From JBBREP01 sp963716525 (lineage in GTDB: Bacteria; Actinomycetota; Acidimicrobiia; IMCC26256; PALSA-610), in assembly GCA_963716525.1 (NCBI GenBank), contig OY970315.1, positions 1,922,001 to 1,986,000 on the forward strand: a stretch of 64,000 nucleotides of DNA, in the 5' to 3' direction. Made by a program: the position numbers and the translations under genes. Positions 49,747 to 57,762 of the stretch are shown here, piece by piece; position 1 is the first letter of the stretch, and each line of letters opens with the position of its first letter. The notes beneath the pieces are model-generated. The model worked only from the letters and a program-made list of their open reading frames with translations, did not search any database and was not told where the DNA came from.

Positions 49747-50991
49747 TCAGTTGATGACGCCGGCCTCGCGGAGCTCGGTGAGGCGGGCGTCGTCGAGGCC
49801 GAGCTCCTTGCGGAGCACGTCGTCGGTGTGCTCGCCGATACGCGGCGGGTAGAGCTCGGGGCCCTCCGCGACCTTCGACATCTTCACCGGGTTGCCGGGC
49901 ACGATCACCGGCTGCTCCACGCCGTCGGTGCGGGCGATCTCCACGAGCATGTCGCGCGCCGCGATGTGCGGATCGGCCACGATGTCCTCGGCCGTGTTGC
50001 ACGGTCCCGCGGCGATGCCGTCGCGCGCGAGCACGTCGCACACTTCGAGCCGCGTCTTGCCTGCCGCCCACGCCTCGATGGCGGGCCGGATCGTGTCCTC
50101 CAGGTGCGTGCGCCAACCTTCGCGGGTGGCGAAGCGTTCGTCGCTCAGCCACTCGGGATGGCCGATCGTGTGCGCGAGCCGCTCGAACTGGTGTTCGCGG
50201 CCGACCTGGATGATGAACCAGCCGTCGCTCGCGCGGAAGCCGTCCATGATCAGCGGTGCCTGGCGCCGGCCTTCGAGACCCATCGACCAGAAGTTCACGA
50301 CGAGGTCGGTCATGGCCACCATCGAGTCGTACATCGCGATGTCGACGTACTGGCCTTCGCCGGTGGCGTCGCGGTGGCGCAACGCCGCGAGCACGCCGAT
50401 CGCCGCGAACAACGCCGAGCCGATGTCGCCGAGCGCGCCAGCCGGGCTCACCCGGGGCGGCTCGTCGCCGATGCGCTTGTACTCGTAGATGCCCGACATC
50501 GCCTCGGCGATCGGCGCGTACGCCGGCCACACGTCGTAGCGTGACGCCACGGTGTTGCCGAACCCCGACACCGACAGGTAGATCACCTCGGGGTGCACCG
50601 CGACGATGTCGTCGTATGCCAGGCCGAGCCGCTTCATCGTGCCGGCCTTGAAGTTCTCGCAGAACACGTCGAAGTGTGGCGCGAGCGACTTCACGAGCTC
50701 GCGGCCGTCGGCCTGCTTGAGGTCGATTCCCACGCTCCGCTTGCCGAGCGCGTTGCGGAGAAACGTCGCACCGGCGTGGCGGCCGTCGAGATCGGTCATG
50801 AACGGTGTCGCGCCCCGACCTGACTCGCCGTCACACGGGTGCTCCACCTTCACCACCTCGGCACCGAGCCGCCCGAGCAGCATCGTGGCGTACGGCAGCG
50901 CCTGCATCTGCTCCACGGCGAGGATGCGCACGCCGTCGAGCGGCTTGCCGTAACGCTGCGCACCGGAATTGCCGACGTCCCCGACCTTCAT
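49747..50991 (-). CDS. CaiB/BaiF family CoA-transferase
   Basis: 414-aa class III CoA-transferase. LDGVRILAVEQMQALPYATM, GAEVVKVEHP, SVGIDLKQADGRELVKSL, and GEGQYVDIAMYDSMVAMTDL with the catalytic Asp are conserved, as is the C-terminal DPHIAARDMLVEI. It moves CoA between carboxylic acids. Together with the divergent ThDP enzyme it could feed an oxalyl- or 2-hydroxyacyl-CoA pathway. ATG 50991 is 121 bases from the VOC start; that gap must hold both promoters. Confidence 0.92.
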   Translation of the reverse strand: MKVGDVGNSGAQRYGKPLDGVRILAVEQMQALPYATMLLGRLGAEVVKVEHPCDGESGRGATPFMTDLDGRHAGATFLRNALGKRSVGIDLKQADGRELVKSLAPHFDVFCENFKAGTMKRLGLAYDDIVAVHPEVIYLSVSGFGNTVASRYDVWPAYAPIAEAMSGIYEYKRIGDEPPRVSPAGALGDIGSALFAAIGVLAALRHRDATGEGQYVDIAMYDSMVAMTDLVVNFWSMGLEGRRQAPLIMDGFRASDGWFIIQVGREHQFERLAHTIGHPEWLSDERFATREGWRTHLEDTIRPAIEAWAAGKTRLEVCDVLARDGIAAGPCNTAEDIVADPHIAARDMLVEIARTDGVEQPVIVPGNPVKMSKVAEGPELYPPRIGEHTDDVLRKELGLDDARLTELREAGVIN

Positions 50992-51112
50992 GTCGCGATC
51001 TTCATACCGTGGCCTTCATGCCTGCATCCTCGCAGCCCCGAGCGGGATCGGACCAGCCGGCACGCCGGTAGCATCGATGCCGTCGACACGGCATCACCAT
51101 GGAGGTGACGGC

Positions 51113-51731
51113 ATGACCGCGACGCCCACGTCACTGCCCACCAACGACCCCGCCGGGCTCGGCAATGTGCCCGCCTGGAAGGGTGTGAACCACCTCGCGC
51201 TCGTCACGCCCGACATGGACGCCACCGTCCGCTTCTATGCGGGTGTGCTCGGGATGCGCCTCTGCGCCACGCTCATGGCCGGGCCGATGCGGCACTACTT
51301 CTTCGAGATCGGCCCCGGCCAGACCGTCGCGTTCTTCGAGATCCCCGACATGCCGACGTTCGCGAAGCCGGCCGGCGGGCCCACCGACCGGGTGCTCCAG
51401 TTCGACCATCTCTCCTTCGGACTGTCGAGCGAGCGCGAGCTGCACGCGCTGCAGGAACGGCTGCGTGCCGCGGGCTGCGAGGTCACCCGGGTCGTCGACC
51501 ACGGGATCATGCATTCGATCTACTTCACCGACCCGAACGGCATCGCGCTCGAGGCGTCGTGGTGGGTGCATCAGGCAACCGGTCGCGACGACTACACCGA
51601 CGCCGAGCTCTACAGCGACCCCCACCCGGTCCCCGCCGTCGCCGAGCTCGCCGCGGGCCGTCTCGAAGCGACGCCGAAGACCGAACTCGTCTCAGCGCGC
51701 CGCGGCTGCGCCGCGCGAGATTGGCGCCCCG
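51113..51731 (+). CDS. VOC/glyoxalase-like dioxygenase-fold protein, 3' end unclear
   Basis: Metal-dependent VOC-fold protein, first gene of a four-gene plus operon. KGVNHLALVTPDMDATVRFY, RHYFFEIGPGQTVAFFEIPD, FDHLSFGLSSERELHALQER and HSIYFTDPNGIALEASWWVH are the paired beta-alpha modules with His and Glu ligands. ATG 51113 has GGAGGTG upstream. After EATPKTELV there is no stop in this frame before 52846; the frame runs antisense-like through the SDR gene. Either one base is wrong near 51690, or a fusion with the SDR is being made by a slip. The end given is arbitrary, at the base before the SDR start. Confidence 0.7.
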
Positions 51732-52511
51732 ATGGACAGAGGCGTGTTCGACCTCTCCGGCCGGGTCGCGGTGATCACCGGCGGTGGGACCGGTATCGGT
51801 CGCGCCGCCGCGCACGTGCTCGCCGGCTACGGCGCCGACGTGGTGATCGCGAGCCGCAAGGTGGAGAACCTCGAGCGCGTCGCCGCGGAGCTCGGGGCCG
51901 ACGGCAGGCCGTGCATGGTGGTGCCCACCGACGTGCGCGACGCCGATCAGTGCGAGGAGCTGATCGCGCGGACCGTCGACGCCAAGGGGAGGGTCGACAT
52001 CCTCGTGAACAACGCGGGCGGGAGTTGGTCGCTGCCGTTCGAGTCGTGGACGCTCGATCGATGGCAGAACATGATCGACCTGAACCTGCGCAGCGTGTTC
52101 GTGCTGTCGGTCGCCGCGAGCCGGAGCATGCTCGACACCGGAAAGGGCGCGATCGTCAACATCTCCTCGGGCGCGTCGGAGCTCGGACTGCCGTTCGTCG
52201 CGCCGTACGGCGCCGCCAAGGCCGGCGTGAACAACCTCACCAAGACCTTCGCGGGTGCGTGGACACCACAGGGTGTGCGCGTGAACTGCGTCGCCGTGGG
52301 CGCGGTGGCGTCCGAAGGGTTCGTGCGCGCCATGGACCGCGCCGGTCTCAATCCCGACGAGGTCGCCGGAGCATCGAACGCGGTCGGCCGAGCGGGCCGG
52401 CCCGACGAGATCGCGCACGGCATCTTGTTCCTGGTGTCGGACGCGTCGAGCTTCATGTCGGGCGAGACGATCTACATGGGCGGCGGCCCCAAGGTCCCGC
52501 TCCCGATCTGA
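51732..52511 (+). CDS. SDR family NAD(P)-dependent oxidoreductase
   Basis: 259-aa classical SDR. RVAVITGGGTGIGRAAAHVL is the cofactor loop, ILVNNAGGSW follows, VNISSGASEL gives the Ser and YGAAKAGVNNLTK the Tyr-Lys pair. The end EIAHGILFLVSDASSFMSGE is typical of 3-ketoacyl reductase-like members. ATG 51732 is the likely start (MDRGVFDLSG); the frame is open upstream through the VOC gene. Part of an operon with a 108-aa protein and a ThDP enzyme, which suggests reduction of a 2-hydroxy- or ketoacid derivative. Confidence 0.92.
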   Translation: MDRGVFDLSGRVAVITGGGTGIGRAAAHVLAGYGADVVIASRKVENLERVAAELGADGRPCMVVPTDVRDADQCEELIARTVDAKGRVDILVNNAGGSWSLPFESWTLDRWQNMIDLNLRSVFVLSVAASRSMLDTGKGAIVNISSGASELGLPFVAPYGAAKAGVNNLTKTFAGAWTPQGVRVNCVAVGAVASEGFVRAMDRAGLNPDEVAGASNAVGRAGRPDEIAHGILFLVSDASSFMSGETIYMGGGPKVPLPI

Positions 52512-52519
52512 CGACCACG

Positions 52520-52846
52520 ATGGATCGCGAACGCGTCGAACGGTTGCGCGACGGGCTGCCCGGCCGGCTGAACGTCGGGATCCTGATGGGCGACGGAGGG
52601 TTCTGCATCCTCGGCTGGGCGCTGTTCGCGGTCGGGTTCCATCCGATCACGATGTACGGCAACACCGTCGCAGTCGTCGATCCGGCGCGTGGAGGGCCTG
52701 CGGTCGACGTCGTCGCGCGCGAGTACGGCCTCGAACGCGAGCAGGTGCTCGATCTCGCGCGCACCAACGACGCAACACCTTCGGAGTCCCGTGTGGGTGC
52801 GGTCCGAGCCGTCCTCGATGCGCTGCTCGCGGGCGGAACGTCGTGA
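52520..52846 (+). CDS. 108-aa protein of unknown function in the ThDP operon
   Basis: I do not recognise it. ATG 52520 lies eight bases after the SDR stop. The sequence has LNVGILMGDGGFCILGWALF with one Cys, HPITMYGNTVAVVDP and then helices (VVAREYGLEREQVLDLART; VGAVRAVLDALLAGG). It has no signal peptide. Its last four bases overlap the ThDP gene start, so it is co-translated with that enzyme and might be a small subunit or stabiliser. No homologue is evident to me. Confidence 0.65.
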   Translation: MDRERVERLRDGLPGRLNVGILMGDGGFCILGWALFAVGFHPITMYGNTVAVVDPARGGPAVDVVAREYGLEREQVLDLARTNDATPSESRVGAVRAVLDALLAGGTS

Positions 52847-54432
52847 CCGTCGTCGACGGCGGCGAGCTCGCCGCGCGTGAGCTCGCCCGGCACGGCGTCA
52901 CGCACGTGTTCGGGCTCGGCGGCGGGCACATCAACCCGATCTGGTGGGCCGCGCCGCGCCACGACATCAGGATCGTCGACGTTCGCCACGAGGCGGCCGC
53001 AGCCCATTGCGCCGAGGGATGGGCCCTCGCGACCGGCCGACCGGGTGTCGCGCTCGTCACCGCGGGCCCAGGCCTCACGAACGCGCTGACGGGCATTGCC
53101 ACCGCCCACGCGCAACGCAGCCCGATCCTCGTGATCGCCGGCGCGGCGAGCAGCCGTGGTGCCGACAGCGGCGAGGTCGAGGTGCTCGACCAGCTCGCGA
53201 CCGTGCAGCCCGTGTGCAAGTGGGCGCGGCGGATCGCGCACATCGACCGCATCCCCGAATACGTGAACCGTGCGCTGACGGTGGCGACCACCGGCCCGCC
53301 CGGCCCGGTGTACCTCGAAGTGGCGATCGACATGATCCACTCGACGGTCGACGACGCCACCGTCGAAGTGCCGGCGATGCTCGAACCGGATGCCGCGCGG
53401 GCCCGGCCCGAACCCGCGCTGATCGAGCGGGCCGCGGCGATGCTGCGCGCGGCCGAGCGCCCGGCGATCGTCGCGGGCAGCGGCGTCTGGTGGGCCGACG
53501 CCGGCGACGACCTCCTCGCGCTCGTCGAGCGGGGGCTCCCGCTCGTGTCCCGCCAGGCCGCGCGCGGCGTGGTGCCCGACACCCACCCGAACAGCTTCGG
53601 GCGCGACTGGCAGAACGTCGTGTTCCAGGCCGACGTGCTGCTCGTGGTGGGCAAGCAGCTCGACTACTTCTTCGGTTACGGCCGGTTTCCGCACCTGCGC
53701 CATCTCGTGCAGATCGACGTCGAGCCGTCCGAGATCGGGCGCAACCGTGTCCTGGTCGACGTCGGCATCGTCGCCGACGCCCGGGCCGCGCTGCACACGC
53801 TCGGCGACGCGCTCGAGCCTCTCGCCACCGACGCCTGGCTGGCGCAGCTCCGCACTCAGGCCGACGCGCTGCGCGCCGCGAAGGAGCGACTCGCGGCCTC
53901 CGATGCCGTGCCGATCCATCCGATGCGGCTCTGCGCCGACGTCGACGCTCGGCTCGACGACGACGCCACCGTCGTGGCCGACGCCTCCAACATGCTGATG
54001 TGGACCGATGCGAGCCTCCACGCGCGCAAGCCCGGTCGTCTCCCCGGCATGGGAAACCTCGGCACGATCGGTCACGGCGTGTGTTACACGCTCGCGGGCG
54101 GGCTCGCACGCCCCGACACCCAGTGCGTGTGGATGGTGGGCGACGGCTCCTTCGGGTTCAACGCTATGGAGCTCGACACGGCCGCCCGCCATCACGTCCC
54201 GATCGTGACCGTCATCATGAACAACCAGGGATGGAGCGCGGGTTGGGTGCCGCTCGGCGTACGCCATTACGAACGGATGGCCGGCGCGTTCGACGGCCCG
54301 GGCTTCTTCGTCGAGCGGCCGGAGCAGATCGGCCCGGCGCTCGACGCCGCGTTCGGAGCCGGCGCGCCCTCGATCGTCAACGTCATGGTCGACCCCGCCG
54401 GCGAGTACTTCCCGGGACGAGTGTTGCGCTGA
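52843..54432 (+). CDS. thiamine-diphosphate enzyme, 2-hydroxyacyl-CoA lyase/acetolactate synthase-like
   Basis: 529-aa ThDP enzyme. RHEAAAAHCAEGWALATG has the catalytic Glu, ALVTAGPGLTNALTGIATA is the N-domain, ERPAIVAGSGVWW the middle domain, and VGDGSFGFNAMELDTAARHH to VIMNNQGWSAGW is the GDG-NN ThDP motif. The C-terminal region most resembles oxalyl-CoA decarboxylase and 2-hydroxyacyl-CoA lyase, though acetolactate synthase is not excluded. GTG 52843 overlaps the upstream gene by four. With the CoA-transferase and SDR near it, C2- or 2-hydroxyacid metabolism is likely. Confidence 0.9.
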   Translation: MTVVDGGELAARELARHGVTHVFGLGGGHINPIWWAAPRHDIRIVDVRHEAAAAHCAEGWALATGRPGVALVTAGPGLTNALTGIATAHAQRSPILVIAGAASSRGADSGEVEVLDQLATVQPVCKWARRIAHIDRIPEYVNRALTVATTGPPGPVYLEVAIDMIHSTVDDATVEVPAMLEPDAARARPEPALIERAAAMLRAAERPAIVAGSGVWWADAGDDLLALVERGLPLVSRQAARGVVPDTHPNSFGRDWQNVVFQADVLLVVGKQLDYFFGYGRFPHLRHLVQIDVEPSEIGRNRVLVDVGIVADARAALHTLGDALEPLATDAWLAQLRTQADALRAAKERLAASDAVPIHPMRLCADVDARLDDDATVVADASNMLMWTDASLHARKPGRLPGMGNLGTIGHGVCYTLAGGLARPDTQCVWMVGDGSFGFNAMELDTAARHHVPIVTVIMNNQGWSAGWVPLGVRHYERMAGAFDGPGFFVERPEQIGPALDAAFGAGAPSIVNVMVDPAGEYFPGRVLR

Positions 54433-54448
54433 GGGGTGCGTCGACGGG

Positions 54449-55870
54449 CTACGCGCTCGCGGCGGCCGCGACCTTCACGAGCGTCTCGAGCTCCTCGCCG
54501 AGCGCCGTGATCATGTTCCACACGTCGGGCACCATCTCGCGGTCGGCGAGCACGCCGAAGTCGAGGTTGCCGTTGTACGACATGAGCGTCATGTTGAGCC
54601 CCACGCCGTCGGCGATCGCCGACAGGGGATAGATGCCCTGCAACGTCGCGCCGGCGGAGTACAGCGGGAACTGCGGACCGGGCACATTGCTGATCACCAC
54701 GTTGAACGGCGGCGACACTCGGCCCATGATCTCGGTGCGTGCGATCACCCGGCTCGCGGCGCCGAGCACCGACGGCGGCGCGAACTGCGCGAAGTCCTGG
54801 AGGATGTCGGCGGGGATCGCGTTGTGCTGGTCCTTGCACACCTGCATCGCGTCGTGCATGCGGCGGTAGCGCGCGAGCGGATCGGCCTCGTCGGTGGGCA
54901 GCTCGGCCACCATCGCCGAGACGCGGTTGCCGAACGTGCCGACCTGCTCGGGCGTGCGCACCGAGATCGGCACCATCGCGTGCACCGGGGTGTCGGGCAG
55001 CGCGTCGTGGTCGAGGAGCCAGCGGCGCAGCGCGCCCGCGCACATCGCCATCACCACGTCGTTGACCGTGCCGCCGAGCGATTCCTTCACGGTCTTCACG
55101 TCCGAGAGCGAGAGCGAGCCGAACCCGAAGCGGCGGTGCGCGCTGATCATGCCGCTGAACGGCACGGGTGGCGACGGCGTCGTGGGACGGGACAGCAGCT
55201 TCGCGGGCCGTGGCGGCGCGATCCGCACGCCGAAGTTGCGGGCGAGCGCGGGGCCGTTGCGCAGGGCCTTGCGCATCACGCGCAAGCCGACGCGCGGCCG
55301 CGACAGCACACCGACGGCACCCCGGCCGAGCATCGACACCGACGACGGCTCGTGCTCCGGCGTCCACGGTGGATCGGGCGCGGGCACAGGCGGCGGGTCG
55401 GGCACGATGTCGAGCAGCACGCCGAGGATCTCGGCGCCCGACACGCCGTCGATGCACGCATGGTGGATCTTCGTCAGCTCGGCGACGCAGCCGCCTTCGA
55501 GCCCTTCGATCACGTACATCTCCCAGAGCGGCCGGGAGCGGTCGAGATGGCGGGCCGCGATACGCGCCGAGAGGTCGGCGAGCTGGTGCGCGTCGCCGGG
55601 CGGTGGCACGGCGATGTGGCGGATGTGGAAGTCGAGGTCGAAGTCGGGGTCGTCGATCCAGTACGGGTGGTCGAGTCCGAACGGCACCTCCACGAGACGG
55701 CGCCGGAACGGGGGCACGAGATGGATGCGCTCGGCCACGAGCCGCTTGACCTGCTCGATCGTGAGCGGGTGGTCGTCGGGCTCGAAGATCGCGAGCGACG
55801 AGACGTGACCGTAGAAGGTGCGCGTCTCCATAGCGAGGAAGCTGTTGTCCAGCCCCGAGAGCTGCTGCAC
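54449..55870 (-). CDS. wax ester synthase/acyl-CoA:diacylglycerol acyltransferase (WS/DGAT)
   Basis: 473-aa enzyme that makes wax esters and/or triacylglycerol storage lipid from acyl-CoA. LSGLDNSFLAMETRTFYGHV, PLWEMYVIEG, the active site HHACIDG (His136-His137, Asp141-Gly142), GGTVNDVVMAMCAGALRRWL and VISNVPGPQFPLYSAGA are all typical of the actinobacterial Tgs family. ATG 55870 is the start. The gene converges with the ThDP gene. A 4 x 12-base tandem repeat lies 37 bases upstream, in its promoter/leader region. Confidence 0.95.
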   Translation of the reverse strand: MQQLSGLDNSFLAMETRTFYGHVSSLAIFEPDDHPLTIEQVKRLVAERIHLVPPFRRRLVEVPFGLDHPYWIDDPDFDLDFHIRHIAVPPPGDAHQLADLSARIAARHLDRSRPLWEMYVIEGLEGGCVAELTKIHHACIDGVSGAEILGVLLDIVPDPPPVPAPDPPWTPEHEPSSVSMLGRGAVGVLSRPRVGLRVMRKALRNGPALARNFGVRIAPPRPAKLLSRPTTPSPPVPFSGMISAHRRFGFGSLSLSDVKTVKESLGGTVNDVVMAMCAGALRRWLLDHDALPDTPVHAMVPISVRTPEQVGTFGNRVSAMVAELPTDEADPLARYRRMHDAMQVCKDQHNAIPADILQDFAQFAPPSVLGAASRVIARTEIMGRVSPPFNVVISNVPGPQFPLYSAGATLQGIYPLSAIADGVGLNMTLMSYNGNLDFGVLADREMVPDVWNMITALGEELETLVKVAAAASA

Positions 55871-55907
55871 GGCAACGTTCTACCGCGCGCGCACCATGCC
55901 GTGCACC

Positions 55908-55955
55908 GGATCGTACGCGGGACCCTCCGCGGGATCGTGCGCGGGATCGTGCGGC
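55908..55955. repeat. 12-bp tandem repeat, four units (one degenerate)
   Basis: GGATCGTGCGCG-type units at 55908, 55920 (GGACCCTCCGCG), 55932 and 55944. The same period and copy number and the same GATCGTG heptamer as 22092-22139, also 5' of a minus-strand lipid-related gene. Confidence 0.75.
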
Positions 55956-55983
55956 GGGCGGGGGCCCGGTCGCCGCCGCGGGC

Positions 55984-56166
55984 TCAGCTCGCGGCGGTCA
56001 CGGCCGCTTCGCTGCACACGTGGACGTCCCGGCCGTCGACCGTCACCACGTGAAGGTTCGGGTGCCCCGCCGTGGCCCGCAGGCTCGTGACGGGCACCGT
56101 GTCGAGGGCGATGTCGAGCTCCGTGCTGCACCATGGGCACAGCCAACGTCCGTTCTCGAGGCGCAT
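55984..56166 (-). CDS. small CxxC protein, unknown function
   Basis: 60 aa. MRLENGRWLCPWCSTELDIA has one CPWC pair at the N-terminus, then a strand/turn pattern (VPVTSLRATAGHPNLHVVTV) and a late His/Cys (DVHVCSEAAV). It might bind one metal ion with these residues. ATG 56166 has AGGA upstream. Divergent from the HMG-CoA-synthase-like gene (gap about 180 bases) and on the same strand as WS/DGAT. No named family. Confidence 0.6.
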   Translation of the reverse strand: MRLENGRWLCPWCSTELDIALDTVPVTSLRATAGHPNLHVVTVDGRDVHVCSEAAVTAAS

Positions 56167-56349
56167 GATCCTGCTTTCGTTACAGGAGGCGGTGCGCTCG
56201 TCCCTCGCCCACGGGTGCGTCGTCTCTTCGTCGCAATCGACGCTATGCCTGGTCTCGACGGCCGGCAACGGTGGCCGAGCGAGCGTTTACCTGCCCTTCA
56301 CGTGGCGCCGAGGTGTGCGCCACAGAGGGCCGCTCCTAGACTGACGGCC

Positions 56350-57750
56350 ATGTCAGGAACCCGCGGGATCGTCGCCGCGGCGGGCTACGTGCCGTACCGC
56401 CGCCTCCAACGGGCGGAGATCGCCGCCTTCTTCGGCAGCGGTGGCGGCCGGGGCACCCGCAGCGTCGCGTCGTACGACGAGGACACCACCACGATGGGCG
56501 TGGAGGCGGCCCGGCTCGTGCTGCGCAGCACCGATGTCGCGCCCGAGACGCTCCTCTTCGCCACGGCCGACCCCTCGTATCTCGAGAAGACGAACGCCAC
56601 CACCGTGCACGCCGCGCTCCGCCTACCGGCCGACGTCGTCACGTTCGACGCGGGCGGCGCGGCACGCAGCGGTATCGGGGCGCTCGCGTTCGCGCTGCGA
56701 GCCGACCACCCGGTGCTCGTGGTGAGCGCCGACACGCGCAGCGGGCTGCCCACGAGCGCCGACGAGTCCGGGTCCGGCGACGCCGGCGCCGCGGTCGTCG
56801 TGGGCGACGGGCCCGGCGTGATCGCGCAGCACATCGGCGGCGCGAGCCGCACCCGAGAGTTCATCGACCGCTGGCGCACCCCGGGCGATCCCCGGCCGCG
56901 GCAGTGGGAGGAGCGCTTCGGCGAGGTGCAGTACACCGGGCTGCTCGACGAGGCGTGGCGCGAGGCGCTCAAGCGCGCGGAGCTCGAGGCCGGGCAGGTC
57001 GACGTCACGATCTTCACCGGCACCCATCCGCGCGCGCTGCGGAGCCTCGCCGGCAAGCTCGGCGCGCCCCGCCTCGCCGACGACCGCACCTCGGTGATCG
57101 GCCAGACCGGCACCGCGCACGCCGCGCTCCTGCTCGCCGACACGCTCGAGCAGGCCGAGCCCGGTCAGGTGGTCGCGCTCGTGCAGCTCTGCGACGGCGT
57201 CGACGTACTCCTGTTCCGCGTCACCGACGCGATCAAGACCTGGCGGCCGGCGCGCACCGTCGCCGCGCAGCTGGAGCACACCGCCGATCTGCCGTACGGC
57301 AAGTTCCTGTCGTGGCGCGATGTCGTGAAGCTCGAGCCGCCGCGCCGGCCCGAGCCGGGCCGCATCTCGGCGTCGATCGCGGCCCGCACCCGCGACTACA
57401 AGTACACGTTCATCGGCTCCGAGGACGCGAGCAGCCACGCCGCGCACCTGCCGCCGCAGCGCATCGCCCGCAACGGCGACGCGCTCGACGAGATGTCGCC
57501 GCTCCCGATGGCCGACGTCGACGGCACGATCAGCGCGTTCACGATCGACCGCATCGCCTACTCGCCGTCGCCTCCCATCGCGTTCGCGGTGGTCGACTTC
57601 GACAACGGCGCGCGCCTTCCCGTCGAGCTCTGCGATCTCGACACGTCGAAGCTCGCGATGGGTGATCGGGTCGAGATGACGTTCCGGCGGCTCTACACGG
57701 CCGACGGCATCCACAACTACTTCTGGAAGGCACGGCCTCTTCGCGGCTGA
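56350..57750 (+). CDS. HMG-CoA-synthase-like/OB-fold (DUF35) fusion protein, catalytic Cys missing
   Basis: 466-aa two-domain protein. The N-terminal 300 residues are a thiolase-fold HMG-CoA synthase-like domain: GYVPYRRLQRAEIAAFFGSG, YDEDTTTMGVEAARLVLRS, and FDAGGAARSGIGALAFAL, where the usual catalytic Cys is Ala. HPRAL and QTGTAHAALLL follow. The C-terminal 120 residues are an OB fold (ISAFTIDRIAYSPSPPIAFA, EMTFRRLYTADGIHNYFWKA). The rubredoxin-like zinc ribbon that normally precedes it has lost its Cys: FIGSEDASSHAAHLPPQRIA. So it is probably a scaffold or acyl-CoA channel for the thiolase 12 bases downstream, as in the archaeal thiolase/HMGCS/DUF35 complex. Confidence 0.85.
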   Translation: MSGTRGIVAAAGYVPYRRLQRAEIAAFFGSGGGRGTRSVASYDEDTTTMGVEAARLVLRSTDVAPETLLFATADPSYLEKTNATTVHAALRLPADVVTFDAGGAARSGIGALAFALRADHPVLVVSADTRSGLPTSADESGSGDAGAAVVVGDGPGVIAQHIGGASRTREFIDRWRTPGDPRPRQWEERFGEVQYTGLLDEAWREALKRAELEAGQVDVTIFTGTHPRALRSLAGKLGAPRLADDRTSVIGQTGTAHAALLLADTLEQAEPGQVVALVQLCDGVDVLLFRVTDAIKTWRPARTVAAQLEHTADLPYGKFLSWRDVVKLEPPRRPEPGRISASIAARTRDYKYTFIGSEDASSHAAHLPPQRIARNGDALDEMSPLPMADVDGTISAFTIDRIAYSPSPPIAFAVVDFDNGARLPVELCDLDTSKLAMGDRVEMTFRRLYTADGIHNYFWKARPLRG

Positions 57751-57762
57751 GGAGATCACGAC

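Noticed and set aside
50969..52846. VOC protein fused in frame to SDR-shadow sequence and the 108-aa protein
   Set aside because: Between the VOC domain and the 108-aa protein the frame is non-native Arg-rich sequence over a clear SDR gene in another frame. A sequence error or a missing stop is more likely than a real fusion.
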